Shown here piece after piece: positions 1-9,774 of a stretch of 64,000 bases of DNA. Source of the DNA: an uncultured Thiodictyon sp. (lineage in GTDB: Bacteria > Pseudomonadota > Gammaproteobacteria > Chromatiales > Chromatiaceae); assembly GCA_903837595.1 (NCBI GenBank), contig CAILVI010000284.1, positions 1-64,000 of the forward strand. Direction: 5' to 3'. The first letter of the stretch is position 1; each line of letters starts with the position of its first letter. Under the pieces are notes generated by a model, which saw only the letters and a program-made list of their open reading frames with translations, was not told the origin of the DNA and ran no database searches. The position numbers and the translations under genes are program-made.

Positions 1-78
1 ACATCTTGAATCCTCTTAAAGGGAAGTTGGTTCCGGTGGGCCTCGGTTCATCCGCGTGGCCGTTCTCAAGGGCTCGAA

Positions 79-1161
79 TCAAGCTCCTATTTTATACCAC
101 TTTTGATTATATTTCAAAGCGTTAAATGTGACGAAGTAGAAGTAGTCGCCATCCGGGATCTTCTGCGGCGCCAGGCGCTTGGCGGCAAGGTCGGTCGGGA
201 GCAGGCTGGTGCCCAAACCAGTCCCGGCCCAGGTGCCCAGGTCCGCGATGGTGGAGTACATGCCGCCGCCAGCCTGACCCCAGCTGACTGTCCAGTCGGA
301 GACGTCCGTGCCGGGCGCGACGGTAGCCCCGATCGCCTCCATTTCCTTGGTGCCCGTGGCGGCCACATAGCCGCGTGAGGCGGGATCGGGCATCGTCGTG
401 ACGTCGGGCGCCTGGAGCGCGGACTGGGTCAGCCCGGCGCGCTTGGCGACATCGGTCACGATCTGATCGATGGGTTTGCCGGTGAGCTTCTCGAGCATCT
501 TGCCCAGGATGATAGTGTTGGTCGTGGAGTAGCCGCCCGTGCCGGGGGCAGAGAGCGGCAGGGTCATCGCCGCGTCGATCAGGTCGTCCGCGGTCCAGAC
601 CTTGGTCGGGTCGGCGGCGACGCCCTTGATGGCGATGCCCGTGTTGCCATAGTCCTGGATGCCGCTGCGCATCCCCGCGAGCTGATCGACCCTGATGCCC
701 GCGATCACGGGGTACTTGGTGGCGAGGTCCGGCAGGATCTCATCGATCCGGGACTCGAGCTTCAGCCGGCCCGCGGCGATCTGCTCCAGGACGGCGACGA
801 CCGTGAAAGTCTTGGTCACGCTGCCGATGCGGCCGTGGTCGCTGATCGTCGCCTTCGCGCCACCCTTGACCGCTTCGCCGTAGGCCTGCGTATAGAAGCC
901 CTTGGCCGGCTCCCAGACCCCGATCCACAGGCCCGGCAGGTCCGGGCTCTGCGCCAGCGCGTTCTGCGCCAGCGTGTCGATCGCGGCGGCGTCCGCGGCA
1001 CCCATGGGCGTGGTGGTGAGTCTGGGGCCGCTCCAAGATGCCGTCGCGCGCAGCGCGGGCGGGGACGGCTCGGCCGCGATAGCGGACGAAGCGGCGGTGG
1101 CGGCGAGGAGGCCGACGGCCATGGCGAGGGCGACGGCCCGCAAGGCTCGTGGTCTGCGCAT
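79..1161 (-). CDS. Serine hydrolase of the beta-lactamase class C / DD-peptidase family, probably C-terminally truncated
   Basis: About 360 residues from an ATG at 1161, chosen because it opens a clear signal peptide (Arg-rich start, then an Ala/Val/Leu stretch ending near SAIA) and has a ggggaa ribosome site 9 bases upstream. The family comprises exported serine esterases and D-alanyl-D-alanine carboxypeptidases. The SxxK catalytic motif is present as SVTK near residues 114-117. The second motif reads YSTTN near 211-215, so Thr stands where YxN enzymes have Asn. The third motif (HxG or KTG) is missing: the reading frame stops shortly after a Gly-Asp-Tyr-Phe run in locally AT-rich DNA. It may be truncated and inactive. 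The 78 bases beyond the stop do not restore the family's end in any obvious way. Confidence 0.7.
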   Translation of the reverse strand: MRRPRALRAVALAMAVGLLAATAASSAIAAEPSPPALRATASWSGPRLTTTPMGAADAAAIDTLAQNALAQSPDLPGLWIGVWEPAKGFYTQAYGEAVKGGAKATISDHGRIGSVTKTFTVVAVLEQIAAGRLKLESRIDEILPDLATKYPVIAGIRVDQLAGMRSGIQDYGNTGIAIKGVAADPTKVWTADDLIDAAMTLPLSAPGTGGYSTTNTIILGKMLEKLTGKPIDQIVTDVAKRAGLTQSALQAPDVTTMPDPASRGYVAATGTKEMEAIGATVAPGTDVSDWTVSWGQAGGGMYSTIADLGTWAGTGLGTSLLPTDLAAKRLAPQKIPDGDYFYFVTFNALKYNQKWYKIGA

Positions 1162-1383
1162 CTTGTAGGTTCCCCAATTCCGAGATGGTGCTACGGCCAG
1201 CCAGGCTGGATCTGGCAAAAGCGTCTGAGAATTCTATCAAAAGACGGATCGCAGAATCCGAACGGCTATTTCCGTGAAGGGGAGTGGACGCGCGCCTTCC
1301 GCAGGTAGTTGCGCGGCCGGCCCAAAGCCCTTAGCCTGACACCCCTTGAAGCGGCAGCCACCCATCTCCCGGAGACCCTCAGC

Positions 1384-2049
1384 GTGGACCTAAACAGCAA
1401 GATCGCACGTTTCAACATGATCCAGCAGCAGATCCGCCCCTGGGATGTGCTCGACGATCGGGTGCTCGACGTCATGGGCGGGCTCCCGCGTGAGGGTTTT
1501 GTCCCGGACGCCTACCGCGGCCTGGCCTACGCCGATGTGGAGGTTCCGATCGGTGAGGGGCAGGCGATGCTGGCGCCGAAGGTGGTCGCCCGCCTGTTGC
1601 AGGCCCTGGATGTGCAACCCGGCGAACGCGTACTGGAGGTCGGCACCGGCAGCGGCTACCTGACCGCGTGCCTGCGCCGGCTGGGTGCCAGCGTGGTCAG
1701 CCTGGAACTCGACCCCGCCCTGGCCGCTGCCGCCCGGGAGCGTCTCGCCCGCTTGGGGCTCGACGAGATCGAGGTCCGCACCGCGGACGCCCTGGCCGGA
1801 CCGGCCGCGGGTGGTCCGTTCGATGTCATCGCGGTGACGGGCTCGGTGCCCGGGACTGAGGTCCTGTGGGTGTTGGAGGATCAACTGGCCTTGGCCGGGC
1901 GCCTCTTCTGTGTGCTCGGCGAGCCGCCGCTCATGGAGGCCTGGCTGATGACCCGGGCGGCCGATGGGTCCATGCGCCGTACCGCGCTGTTCGAGACCAG
2001 TATCCCGGCGCTGGCCAATTGCCCCGAGCCGCGGGTCTTCGTGTTCTGA
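1384..2049 (+). CDS. pcm: Protein-L-isoaspartate O-methyltransferase-like SAM-dependent methyltransferase
   Basis: 221 residues from a GTG at 1384, preceded by ggag at 1371-1374; a longer TTG start at 1309 adds 25 residues unlike the family. The PCMT family uses S-adenosylmethionine to methylate isoaspartyl residues in damaged proteins, in the cytoplasm. SAM motif I (VLEVGTGSGYLTA) lies at about 83-95. The conserved substrate-side segments are present: QQIRPW near 14-20, LPREGFVP near 34-41 and PIGEGQAM near 55-62. The last differs from the classical PIGxGQTIS, as in the gammaproteobacterial branch often found next to tolC. No tolC follows here. It is a single gene, about 70 bases before the next. 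Confidence 0.85.
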   Translation: MDLNSKIARFNMIQQQIRPWDVLDDRVLDVMGGLPREGFVPDAYRGLAYADVEVPIGEGQAMLAPKVVARLLQALDVQPGERVLEVGTGSGYLTACLRRLGASVVSLELDPALAAAARERLARLGLDEIEVRTADALAGPAAGGPFDVIAVTGSVPGTEVLWVLEDQLALAGRLFCVLGEPPLMEAWLMTRAADGSMRRTALFETSIPALANCPEPRVFVF

Positions 2050-2122
2050 AGTCGCTGGGCCCCCGGCCTAAGCACAATAAAAGCTGAGTCAATCAGCAAC
2101 AACAAAAATCGGAGGACATCCC

Positions 2123-2707
2123 TTGAGCATTCAACCAGTCCAGATGCCGCTGTGTCAGCGGGACTCTTCGCAGTTACTCATCATCGACGCCCAGGAGCGG
2201 CTGGCCAAGGCCATGCAGCCCCACGAGCTGGAGCAGATCGTCACCAACATCAACCGGCTGCTCGCGGCCGCCAAGGTCTTCGGTATCCCGGTGATCGCCA
2301 CTCAGCACAACTCGCCGGGCTTGGGGCCGATCATCGCCTCGATCGCCCGGAATCTGCCGGCGGACACCCAGCCGACTGAAAAAACTGCCTATTCCTGCTG
2401 TACGGCCCCGGGGTTCGAGCGCAATATCTCGGCCCATCCGCAGCGGCGCCAATTGATCGTGGTCGGCATGGAGGCCCACATCTGCATCTCCCAGACGGTT
2501 TCCGGGCTCCAGCGCTGGGCTTATCAGGTTTTCGTCCCGGCCGATGCCATCATTTCGCGCAAGAGCGAGTGTAAGACCAACGTGTTGGACCGCATGCGCA
2601 ACGGCGGGGTCCAGGTGTCGTGCACCGAGTCGGTCGCCTTCGAGTGGATCGGTGACTCGACCAACGAGCACTTCCGTGACGTGTGGTCCTTGTTCCGCAA
2701 TCAGTGA
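2123..2707 (+). CDS. Isochorismatase-family cysteine hydrolase
   Basis: 194 residues from a TTG start at 2123 with a strong ggagg ribosome site at 2111-2115, in an AT-rich leader that probably carries the promoter. The family hydrolyses vinyl-ether or amide bonds (isochorismate, nicotinamide, carbamoyl compounds) with an Asp-Lys-Cys triad. The Asp is in LLIIDAQERL near residue 24, the Lys in the EKTAYSCC stretch near 88, and the Cys in VVGMEAHICISQ near 119. The length fits single-domain members such as YcaC-type or uncharacterised hydrolases. The substrate cannot be told from sequence, and the neighbours give no clue. Confidence 0.85.
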   Translation: MSIQPVQMPLCQRDSSQLLIIDAQERLAKAMQPHELEQIVTNINRLLAAAKVFGIPVIATQHNSPGLGPIIASIARNLPADTQPTEKTAYSCCTAPGFERNISAHPQRRQLIVVGMEAHICISQTVSGLQRWAYQVFVPADAIISRKSECKTNVLDRMRNGGVQVSCTESVAFEWIGDSTNEHFRDVWSLFRNQ

Positions 2708-3397
2708 TCTGATGCGGGTGCTCCGGCGGCGCCGGTGGTGCTATAGCTGGCACCGCGAAACGCCGCTTCTGGTATCACTCAGGCCACCGGGTCGCCAGCA
2801 AGAAATTCGACAGGATTAACAGGATTTTTGGCTGTGACGTGCGGTAAGGATACATCCTGTAAATCCTGAAAAATCCTGTGAATCCTGTCCATTTTTTGAT
2901 CTCACGCTGACTCCCGGATGATATCGGGATCTGTGCTTCGCTCTACTAAGCCCTGCGGCCGCCACTGCCGGTGGGGGGCGGCGGCCGATAAATTTGATCG
3001 AATCACGGTTGACGCATCGATCCCGATACACTACTTTTCTTCTTGTATCCATTGCGACTAGCATCCAGGGTTCCGATCGACCGACACGACCACACGCCAG
3101 CGCCCTCCGGCCTTCCCCCCAGGGGACTGTTTTCGGGACCCGAACCGTCTGCGCGCCCAGCTGACCACCTGCCCGGGTGGCGCTGCGCGGCTGTCGGCAC
3201 CCTCCCGATCCATTCCCAGGCATGCAGCCGACCCTGGTCTGCGGCGGCTGGTCTCCTGTCGTTTGCGTACCCCGGATGTCACAGGTCAGGCGCTGCCAGA
3301 CCCCGGCCGCACGTAGATTCTTTCCGGCGAGCGGACTTGTGTGTTGGTCGCTCGCTGGGCTCCCTACGATCAATACACAAGAGCGTGAGAGACAGCG
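2708..3397. other. Gene-free stretch of about 690 bases before the RRM gene
   Basis: No convincing coding frame is seen; the short frames present are low-complexity shadows. It holds the palindromic repeat at 2809-2889, an AT-richer segment around 2890-3060, and a long leader before the RNA-binding protein gene. RRM genes of this kind often have long regulated leaders, but no specific element could be identified. Confidence 0.5.
2809..2889. repeat. Short palindromic repeat family A, copy 1
   Basis: Two arms of 21 bases, GACAGGATTAACAGGAT onward and its near-perfect reverse complement ending ATCCTGTC, flank a short centre that carries a further ATCCTG motif pair. The whole could fold into one hairpin. 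A second, more diverged copy lies at 17062-17143, also between genes, so this is a dispersed small repeat and not a gene-specific terminator. Confidence 0.8.
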
Positions 3398-3760
<363 letters not shown>

Positions 3761-3933
3761 TCCGGGGTCCGGTATAGACCGACCGGCGGCACGGGGGCAC
3801 TTGCCCTCGCGCGGCCAGTCGATCCCGAATGCGGGGAGCCCTGTCCACCGGTGCGGCGTTGCCGTCGTGCCGTGCCGTGACGCCGCCCTATGCATCGGTC
3901 AGGGATGGCGCGAGAGCGGCTGTTGCTTGAGGA

Positions 3934-5898
3934 TCACCCCAACCGCAGGGTCTTCTTGTAGAAGCGCGGGACCTCGTCGGGATCGCAGCTCATCAGGATA
4001 TTGTCGAGCAGCCATCCGGGGGTGCGCCCAGCGCGGACCATGCGTTCGAGTTGGGTCTTGAGTCCTTCCCAGTAAAAGTCACCCCCCGAGCTGTCGAGGA
4101 AAACGACCGGGCTTGCCTCAATGACGCCGAGCTTCATGTCGGTGAGGGTGAGCCCGATCTCCTCCAGGGTGCCGACACCGCCGATCAGAAAGATGTGGAA
4201 ACTGGCGATCTCGAACCAGCGCTGCCGCGATTGGCGGCTGCGCGCCTGAAAGGTCTGGTAGAAATCGGCGGTCTTGTTCTGCTCCTGGTCCATGGTCTCG
4301 ATGAAGCTGGAGCCGACCAGCAGGCCGCGCCGGTGGGCGGTATCGGTGACCTGCTGCATAGACCCGGGGCCGCCGCCGGTGAGGATGGCGATATCGCTGC
4401 CGAACAGCCCCTGGAGGTTCTCGATCAGCCGTTCGGTGTCAACGATCTCTTGATTATTCAGCGGCTTGACCGAGCCATAGATGGCGAATACCAGGGCGGA
4501 GCGGAAGCGATCCACCGTGTCTGAGGTGGTGAAATAACCCCGCATGCCGCGCAAGACGTGCCGCACGATGTGGCCGCGGGCCTCGTTACACCAATACACC
4601 TCGAGCCCCAGACCCTCATAGTCGGCCAGGCGGGCATGGTCGCGCTCCGAGAGGAAGACCCCATGTTCGAAGGAGGTACGCCGGAAGCACAGGCGGGCGA
4701 CCTTGCGGCGGAGCGCCGCGGCACAGATCTCCGCGTGTTCGATGAGATTGGGAAAGTAGCCGAGCAGCAGCGTCGCCGCGGCGTCGTCCGGGAGTTGGTC
4801 GAGTGGGGTGGGGCAGGCGCCGCCGTGGGGTGCGGGGTTCTGCGCGCTGGCATCCTCTTCGCTGTGGGGCGGCTCGGGGCTGTCCGGGCGGGCGCACAGC
4901 AGGTCCGGCGTGCCGCCGTGCAGCAGGGCCGCTGGGTCGGTCGTCGCGGCCATCAGCCGGTGACAGTCCTCGACCATGAGCGGCGAGGACTCCAGCCGGT
5001 CGAATACCTGGATCAGCGCGCGGTACTCGGACTCGGCCGCGCTCGCTTGGGGTTGCGGTCCGCCGTGCCAGTAGTGGTGCTGCGGTTCCCGGCGGGTGGC
5101 CGGATGGACGGTGGCGGCCACCGTGGGGTTGACGATGAGCTGATCGGAGCGGTTGATGAACTCCAGATAGATGTTGGTGCCGCGGGTGGACACAGGGTCG
5201 AGCACCGTGGCCTGGAGGTGCACGCCGAGTGCCTCGTCGAGGTTGCGCAGGACCACGCAGTGTCGGTGCAGGAACATCGAACAGGCGGTCACCAGGCCGT
5301 CCATCGGGGCCAGTTCGATATTGGCGACCTGGGTGCGGACCTGGAGTCGGTTGAGCAGCTCCTTCCCGTCCGCGTGGTAGGCGACCGCGTGGACCTCCTC
5401 ATAGGTCAGTGGGGTGCGAAAGCGAAAGACCTGTTGTTCGGGCCGCAGGATCAGGTAACCGTGGGCGTCCAGTGAAAAACCGCTCGGCACCTGGATCTGG
5501 TTGTCGCGGATCAGCGCGTGGATCTCGGTGGAGCTCAGGCGCGTGTCCCGCGGGCAGAAGACCAACCGGCCGACCCGCATCCCGGCGACCACCAAGCGCT
5601 CCAGATGCTCGGCCATCCCGTAGGCACGGATGGCGGCGACCACCTCCAGGCGCAGGTCGCAGGAACAGGCGTCGAGGACCGGCTCGGCCAGCGCCGTGAT
5701 GTTGATCCCGAGCCGCGCCAGCCGGCTGCGGGCCGCGAACAGCAGTTCGGACTCACGCCCCCGCACCAGTTCGCGGAAACCCAGCGGGAGCGCAAAGTGT
5801 GCATCCACCACCAAGGCCTCGCCTTGGCGCCCTTGCACGCGCGTGATCCAGCCGTCGTCGGTTTGGGGTGTCGCGTACATGGCGCTGACTTGAGGCAT
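3934..5898 (-). CDS. LOG-family (lysine decarboxylase-like fold) protein with a long N-terminal extension
   Basis: 654 residues. The C-terminal third carries the LOG/TIGR00730 signatures: GGGPGSMQ near residue 505 and GGVGTLEEIGLTLTDMKLG near 570. The latter matches the PGGxGTxxE nucleotide-binding and hydrolysis motif, with Ile in place of Pro. Family members hydrolyse nucleoside 5'-monophosphates at the N-glycosidic bond. Typical members are 180-250 residues, or about 450 in the PpnN type, so this one is unusually long. Residues 1-270 form a separate unrecognised domain, followed by a charged linker near 290-370. It ends a few bases from the start of the downstream-strand glutathione peroxidase region and may share its transcript. 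Confidence 0.7.
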   Translation of the reverse strand: MPQVSAMYATPQTDDGWITRVQGRQGEALVVDAHFALPLGFRELVRGRESELLFAARSRLARLGINITALAEPVLDACSCDLRLEVVAAIRAYGMAEHLERLVVAGMRVGRLVFCPRDTRLSSTEIHALIRDNQIQVPSGFSLDAHGYLILRPEQQVFRFRTPLTYEEVHAVAYHADGKELLNRLQVRTQVANIELAPMDGLVTACSMFLHRHCVVLRNLDEALGVHLQATVLDPVSTRGTNIYLEFINRSDQLIVNPTVAATVHPATRREPQHHYWHGGPQPQASAAESEYRALIQVFDRLESSPLMVEDCHRLMAATTDPAALLHGGTPDLLCARPDSPEPPHSEEDASAQNPAPHGGACPTPLDQLPDDAAATLLLGYFPNLIEHAEICAAALRRKVARLCFRRTSFEHGVFLSERDHARLADYEGLGLEVYWCNEARGHIVRHVLRGMRGYFTTSDTVDRFRSALVFAIYGSVKPLNNQEIVDTERLIENLQGLFGSDIAILTGGGPGSMQQVTDTAHRRGLLVGSSFIETMDQEQNKTADFYQTFQARSRQSRQRWFEIASFHIFLIGGVGTLEEIGLTLTDMKLGVIEASPVVFLDSSGGDFYWEGLKTQLERMVRAGRTPGWLLDNILMSCDPDEVPRFYKKTLRLG

Positions 5899-5904
5899 CC
5901 GCCC

Positions 5905-6453
5905 TCACAAGAGTTTTTCGATCGCCTCCGCCACCTTTTTGCTGTCCGGCGAGGTGAGACTCGCGAAATAGTCGACATAGTTGCCGTTGCGGTCGATCAG
6001 ATATTTGTAGAAATTCCACTTGGGGTAGGGGGCGCCGGCGGCTGCGAGGCGCTCGAACAGCGGTGTGGCGCTGCCCTTGGTCACGCTGACCTTCTCGAAC
6101 ATCGGGAACTCGACCGAGTAGGTGAGTCGGCAGAACTTCGCAATCTCCTCCTCGCTGCCGGGTTCCTGCTTCAGGAAGTCATTGGACGGGAAGCCGAGCA
6201 CCACCAGACCGCGGTCGCGATACTTGCGATAGAGCGCCTCCAGCCCCTCGTACTGCGGGGTGAAGCCGCACTTGCTGGCGGTGTTGACCACCAGGATCAC
6301 CTGGCCGCGATAGGCTTCGCAGAGGTTGACGACCTCCTCCCCGGCCAGCCGACGAACGCTCAGATCGAGCAGCGGCGGGCAGGCCGTCGCCGGGTCGGCG
6401 GCGACGGCGCCGCTGATGGCGGTCAGACCGAGGGCGAACAGTGTGGATTTCAC
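5905..6453 (-). CDS. Secreted glutathione peroxidase family protein
   Basis: 182 residues from a GTG at 6453 with ggag 8 bases upstream; this start gives a proper signal peptide ending near AVAA. Members reduce hydroperoxides with glutathione or thioredoxin, and this one would act in the periplasm. Cys62 in NTASKCGFTPQYEGL occupies the selenocysteine position, Gln96 is in the FPSNDFLKQEPGS motif, and Trp146 is in WNFYKYL, so the catalytic triad is intact. It lies directly upstream of the LOG gene on the same strand with a gap of only a few bases, which suggests one transcript. Confidence 0.9.
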   Translation of the reverse strand: MKSTLFALGLTAISGAVAADPATACPPLLDLSVRRLAGEEVVNLCEAYRGQVILVVNTASKCGFTPQYEGLEALYRKYRDRGLVVLGFPSNDFLKQEPGSEEEIAKFCRLTYSVEFPMFEKVSVTKGSATPLFERLAAAGAPYPKWNFYKYLIDRNGNYVDYFASLTSPDSKKVAEAIEKLL

Positions 6454-6666
6454 GATAGGTGCTCCGCAGTGGATAGTCATTTCTCTGAATGAACATGGTG
6501 CGCACCCCGGAAATTGCAATCGCGCGGCGTCCCCGGGGCGCCGCCGGGCACCGGGCGCTTTGAATGCGCCTTGGTCGGACCAATCTCCGCTTCACTCGGG
6601 GACTCGGGGACCGCTGCGGCCCCCAGTGCCCTATTTCGGAAATTCTTTTAAATCAGGAATAAGGCG

Positions 6667-7413
6667 ATGGCGAGCGAATGGGTCAAAGGCACGGTGGTCG
6701 GCAAGCACACCTGGGCGGAGGGTCTCTACAGCATCCAAGTGGAGGCCCCGGTGGCCGACTTCAGGGCGGGCCAGTTCGTCAAGATCGCGCTGGATATCGC
6801 GGGCGAGCGGGTGGGGCGGCCCTACTCGCTGGTCAATCCGCCGTCCGAGCGCCCCCTGGAGTTCCTCTTCAACGAGATGCCGGGGGGGCCGCTCACCCCG
6901 AGTCTCTCGGTCCTCAACCCCGGTGACGCGGTGTGGGTCTCGGCCCAGGCCGGGGGCATCTTCACCCTGGAGGCGGTGGCGCCCGCCGCGAACCTGTGGC
7001 TGCTGGCCACCGGGACGGGCATCGGGGTCTATCTCTCCATCCTGCGCACCCCCGACCCCTGGGAGCGCTTTGAGCGGGTGATCCTGGTTCACGGTGTGCG
7101 CAGCGGCGCCGATCTGGTCTACGGCGAGACCATCGCCGCGCTGGCTGCGCGCTGGGGGGAGCGCTTTACCTTCGTCCCCGTGGTGAGTCGCGAATTCTGT
7201 CCCCAGGCCTTGGGCGGGCGCATCACCGATGCGCTCACCGGCGGTGAGTTGGAGGCGCGGGTGGGGGCGCGCATCGAGTCTGCCTTCAGTCATGTGATGT
7301 TGTGTGGTAACGCCTCCATGATCAAGGACGTCAAACAGATCCTGGAGGCCCGCGGGATGGTGCGCCATCGTCGCAATGCCCCGGGGCAATACAGCACCGA
7401 GCATTACCATTGA
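6667..7413 (+). CDS. fpr: Ferredoxin--NADP(+) reductase
   Basis: 248 residues. It moves electrons between NADPH and ferredoxin or flavodoxin in the cytoplasm. The FAD-binding RPYSLVN motif is at 51-57, the NADP-binding LLATGTGIG at about 112-120, and the family's C-terminal segment with an aromatic end (EHYH) is present. The length matches the bacterial subclass (about 250). The ATG has an aggaataaggcg leader. It stands alone between a divergent glutathione peroxidase gene and a convergent antiporter gene. Confidence 0.93.
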   Translation: MASEWVKGTVVGKHTWAEGLYSIQVEAPVADFRAGQFVKIALDIAGERVGRPYSLVNPPSERPLEFLFNEMPGGPLTPSLSVLNPGDAVWVSAQAGGIFTLEAVAPAANLWLLATGTGIGVYLSILRTPDPWERFERVILVHGVRSGADLVYGETIAALAARWGERFTFVPVVSREFCPQALGGRITDALTGGELEARVGARIESAFSHVMLCGNASMIKDVKQILEARGMVRHRRNAPGQYSTEHYH

Positions 7414-7464
7414 GTGCATGCAAATGATGCCGCGGGGCATTCGCGGCCATTGGAAAACCCGTTG

Positions 7465-8727
7465 TCAACGAACAGTGGAGAACTCCAGGTCGCCCCGCTG
7501 CCCGATCGCCCGAATGACGGCCCCCAGCGTCAGGCCCTGCACCACGATGGAGAAGACCACCACGATATAGGTCACTGAGACCAGCACGTCGCGGACCTCG
7601 CCGTGCGGCAGTGAGAGCGCCATCGCCACCGAGATGCCGCCGCGCAGTCCGCCCCAGGTCAGGATCGCGACCGCCCGCGGCGACCAGCTACGGAAACGGC
7701 GCAGCGCCGCCAGCGGCAGCCCCGTGCTGACCGCCCGGGCCAGCAGCACCAAGGGGATGGCCAGCAGGCCGGCGAGCAGTATGGCCCCACTGATGGTCAG
7801 CACGATCACCTCCAGCCCAATCAGCACGAACAGCACCGCGTTCAGGACCTCGTCGATCAACTCCCAGAAGGCGTCCACGTATCGCATCGTCTCGGCCGAC
7901 CACACCCCTTCGCGGGCCAGGTTGCCGATCAAGAGCCCGGCGACGACAACGGTAATCGGCGCCGAGACCTGCCAATGCTCGGCCACGGCATAGGCGCCGC
8001 TTGCCACGGCCAGGGTAATCAGCACCTCCACTTGATAGTTATCGCTGCCGCGCATCATCAGATAGGCCAGGCCACCGCTGACGAGCCCCAAGGCCAAGCC
8101 GCCGAACGCCTCCGTCAGGAAGGCTTGCACGAACAGGCCGGGGTGGGCCACCTCGGCGCCAGTCGCGATCTTCGCCAGCACCAGGAAGAGCACCACGGCC
8201 GCCCCGTCGTTAAACAGGGATTCGCCCGTGATCTTGTTCTCCAGGCTCTTGGGCACGGCGGCTTGCTTCAGGATACTGAGCACCGCGATGGGGTCGGTCG
8301 GCGAGATCAGGGCGCCGAACAGCAGGCAGTAGATCAGCGGGACCTTGAGCCCGACCAGAAAAAACAGCAGCCAGGCGCCGCCGCCGACCAGCACGGCGGA
8401 GATCACCACGCCGACACTCGCCAGCAACAGGATCGACCACTTGTACCGGGCGAGATCGGCGACCCTCACATGCAGCGCCCCGGCGAAGAGCAGAAAGCCC
8501 AACAGGCCGTGCAGTACGGTCTCGTTGAAGTCGATGCCGGCGAGCAATCGCCGTATGTCATGTTCCAAGGGATCGTTGCCCGGGATCAGCAGCAGCGCCG
8601 TCAGCGAGGCGAGCAGTGCGATCAGCATCAACCCGATCGCGGTCGGCAGCTTCAGGAAGCGGTCGTTGAACCAACTGAACAGCGCCGACAGCGTGATCAG
8701 TGCGGCAATGATGTCGAACAGTCTCAT
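7465..8727 (-). CDS. Cation:proton antiporter of the CPA1 (NhaP-like) family
   Basis: 420 residues with about 12 hydrophobic segments, in the inner membrane. It exchanges Na+ or K+ for protons. The family's ion-site motifs are visible: SPTDPIAVLSILK near residue 147 and FNDGAAVVLFLVL near 172. There is no large cytoplasmic C-terminal domain (TrkA-C or cNMP), so it is the short type. It is a single gene; the upstream region is shared with the decayed MoxR gene on the other strand. Confidence 0.88.
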   Translation of the reverse strand: MRLFDIIAALITLSALFSWFNDRFLKLPTAIGLMLIALLASLTALLLIPGNDPLEHDIRRLLAGIDFNETVLHGLLGFLLFAGALHVRVADLARYKWSILLLASVGVVISAVLVGGGAWLLFFLVGLKVPLIYCLLFGALISPTDPIAVLSILKQAAVPKSLENKITGESLFNDGAAVVLFLVLAKIATGAEVAHPGLFVQAFLTEAFGGLALGLVSGGLAYLMMRGSDNYQVEVLITLAVASGAYAVAEHWQVSAPITVVVAGLLIGNLAREGVWSAETMRYVDAFWELIDEVLNAVLFVLIGLEVIVLTISGAILLAGLLAIPLVLLARAVSTGLPLAALRRFRSWSPRAVAILTWGGLRGGISVAMALSLPHGEVRDVLVSVTYIVVVFSIVVQGLTLGAVIRAIGQRGDLEFSTVR

Positions 8728-8919
8728 GGCGTGGGTCGGTCCCGGGGCGGTGCGCGAAAGGGTCTTAGCGTAATGCTATCGCGAAAACCAGGAAACCGCC
8801 TGCGGGATTGTGCGGCAACGGCGCGACACGATGGCGCCATGGCACGGTTGCCCTGGGCCAGTGAACCCGTTAGCCTATTGGCACACAGACATGACGGGGA
8901 TCGCGCTGATGGCAACTCC

Positions 8920-9753
8920 GACACCCAGGCGCGCGACCTGCTCTACCGCTTCGACACCGTCGGCCGCTTCCACGCGAGCCAAACCGAGGGCCGCGCGGCC
9001 GACCCGCGGCGCTTCATCTCATTCGAGGCCCTGGGGCGCGCACTGCTTCACGCCAAGTCCCAGGCGTATGGCCGCGACGACCTGCGCCTGCCCGATGCCG
9101 CGGTGGGGCACCCCGGCCGCCCGACGCGCACCGTGGTCCTGATCGACGAGATCGACAAGGCCCCGCGCGACGTGCCCAACGACCTGCTGGTGGAGATCGA
9201 GCGCCTGCGCTTCCCCATCCCGGAGCTGGCGAGCGACACCGACCCCCTGCCGACGGTGGAGCTGACGCTCGCCGAGCGTGCCTAGCGGCCCATCGTGGTG
9301 ATCACCAGCAACTCCGAGAAGGCCCTGCCGGAACCCTTCCTGCGCCGGTGCGTTTACCATCATCTGGAACTGCCCCCCTTCGACCAGGACCTGGAGGGTC
9401 AGGACCGGGCCGGCGAGGTCACGATCGAGGACATCGTCAAGGCCCGTCTCGGTACCCGCTTCGTGGGCGGTACGCTCTTCGCTGACTTGCTGGACTTCTA
9501 CCGCTTCCTGCGCCGGGACGCCCAGGGTCTGGGCCACAAGCCGTCGCTGACGGAGCTGCTCAACTGGCTCGACGCGCTGGTGCCCGAGGCCCGCCGCGGC
9601 GCACCCCCGGGCGGTGTCGCCGACCTGGACCCGGCGGACCTGCTCGCCAAGACCCGCGGACTGCTATTCAAGAACCAGTCCGATCAGGCCCAGGCCAAGG
9701 CCCTGCTGGACCGGTGGCGGGAGTCGCCGCGTCCGGGCCTGCGGGGCCGTTGA
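8920..9753 (+). pseudogene. Decayed MoxR-family AAA+ ATPase (5' truncated, in-frame amber stop)
   Basis: Homology to MoxR-type ATPases begins abruptly at about 8920 (QARDLLYRFDTVGRFHAS) and runs through Walker B (VVLIDEIDKAP, near 9137-9170). It meets a TAG at 9283-9285 and continues in the same frame with the sensor segment VITSNSEKALPEPFLRR to a TGA at 9751. The N-terminal part with the Walker A loop is absent; upstream DNA does not encode it in any frame. ATG codons at 8831 and 8839 cannot restore it. MoxR ATPases normally act as chaperone-like partners for vWA proteins, and the neighbouring 1122-residue protein would be that partner. A single stop could be read-through or a sequence error, but the missing Walker A makes loss of function likely. 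Confidence 0.85.
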
Positions 9754-9774
9754 GAAACGCGTGACGCGCCGGTC

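Noticed and set aside
7975..8838. Long frame running into the MoxR remnant from the left
   Set aside because: It is antisense to the antiporter gene and has Gln/His-rich low-complexity content; homology begins only at about 8920.
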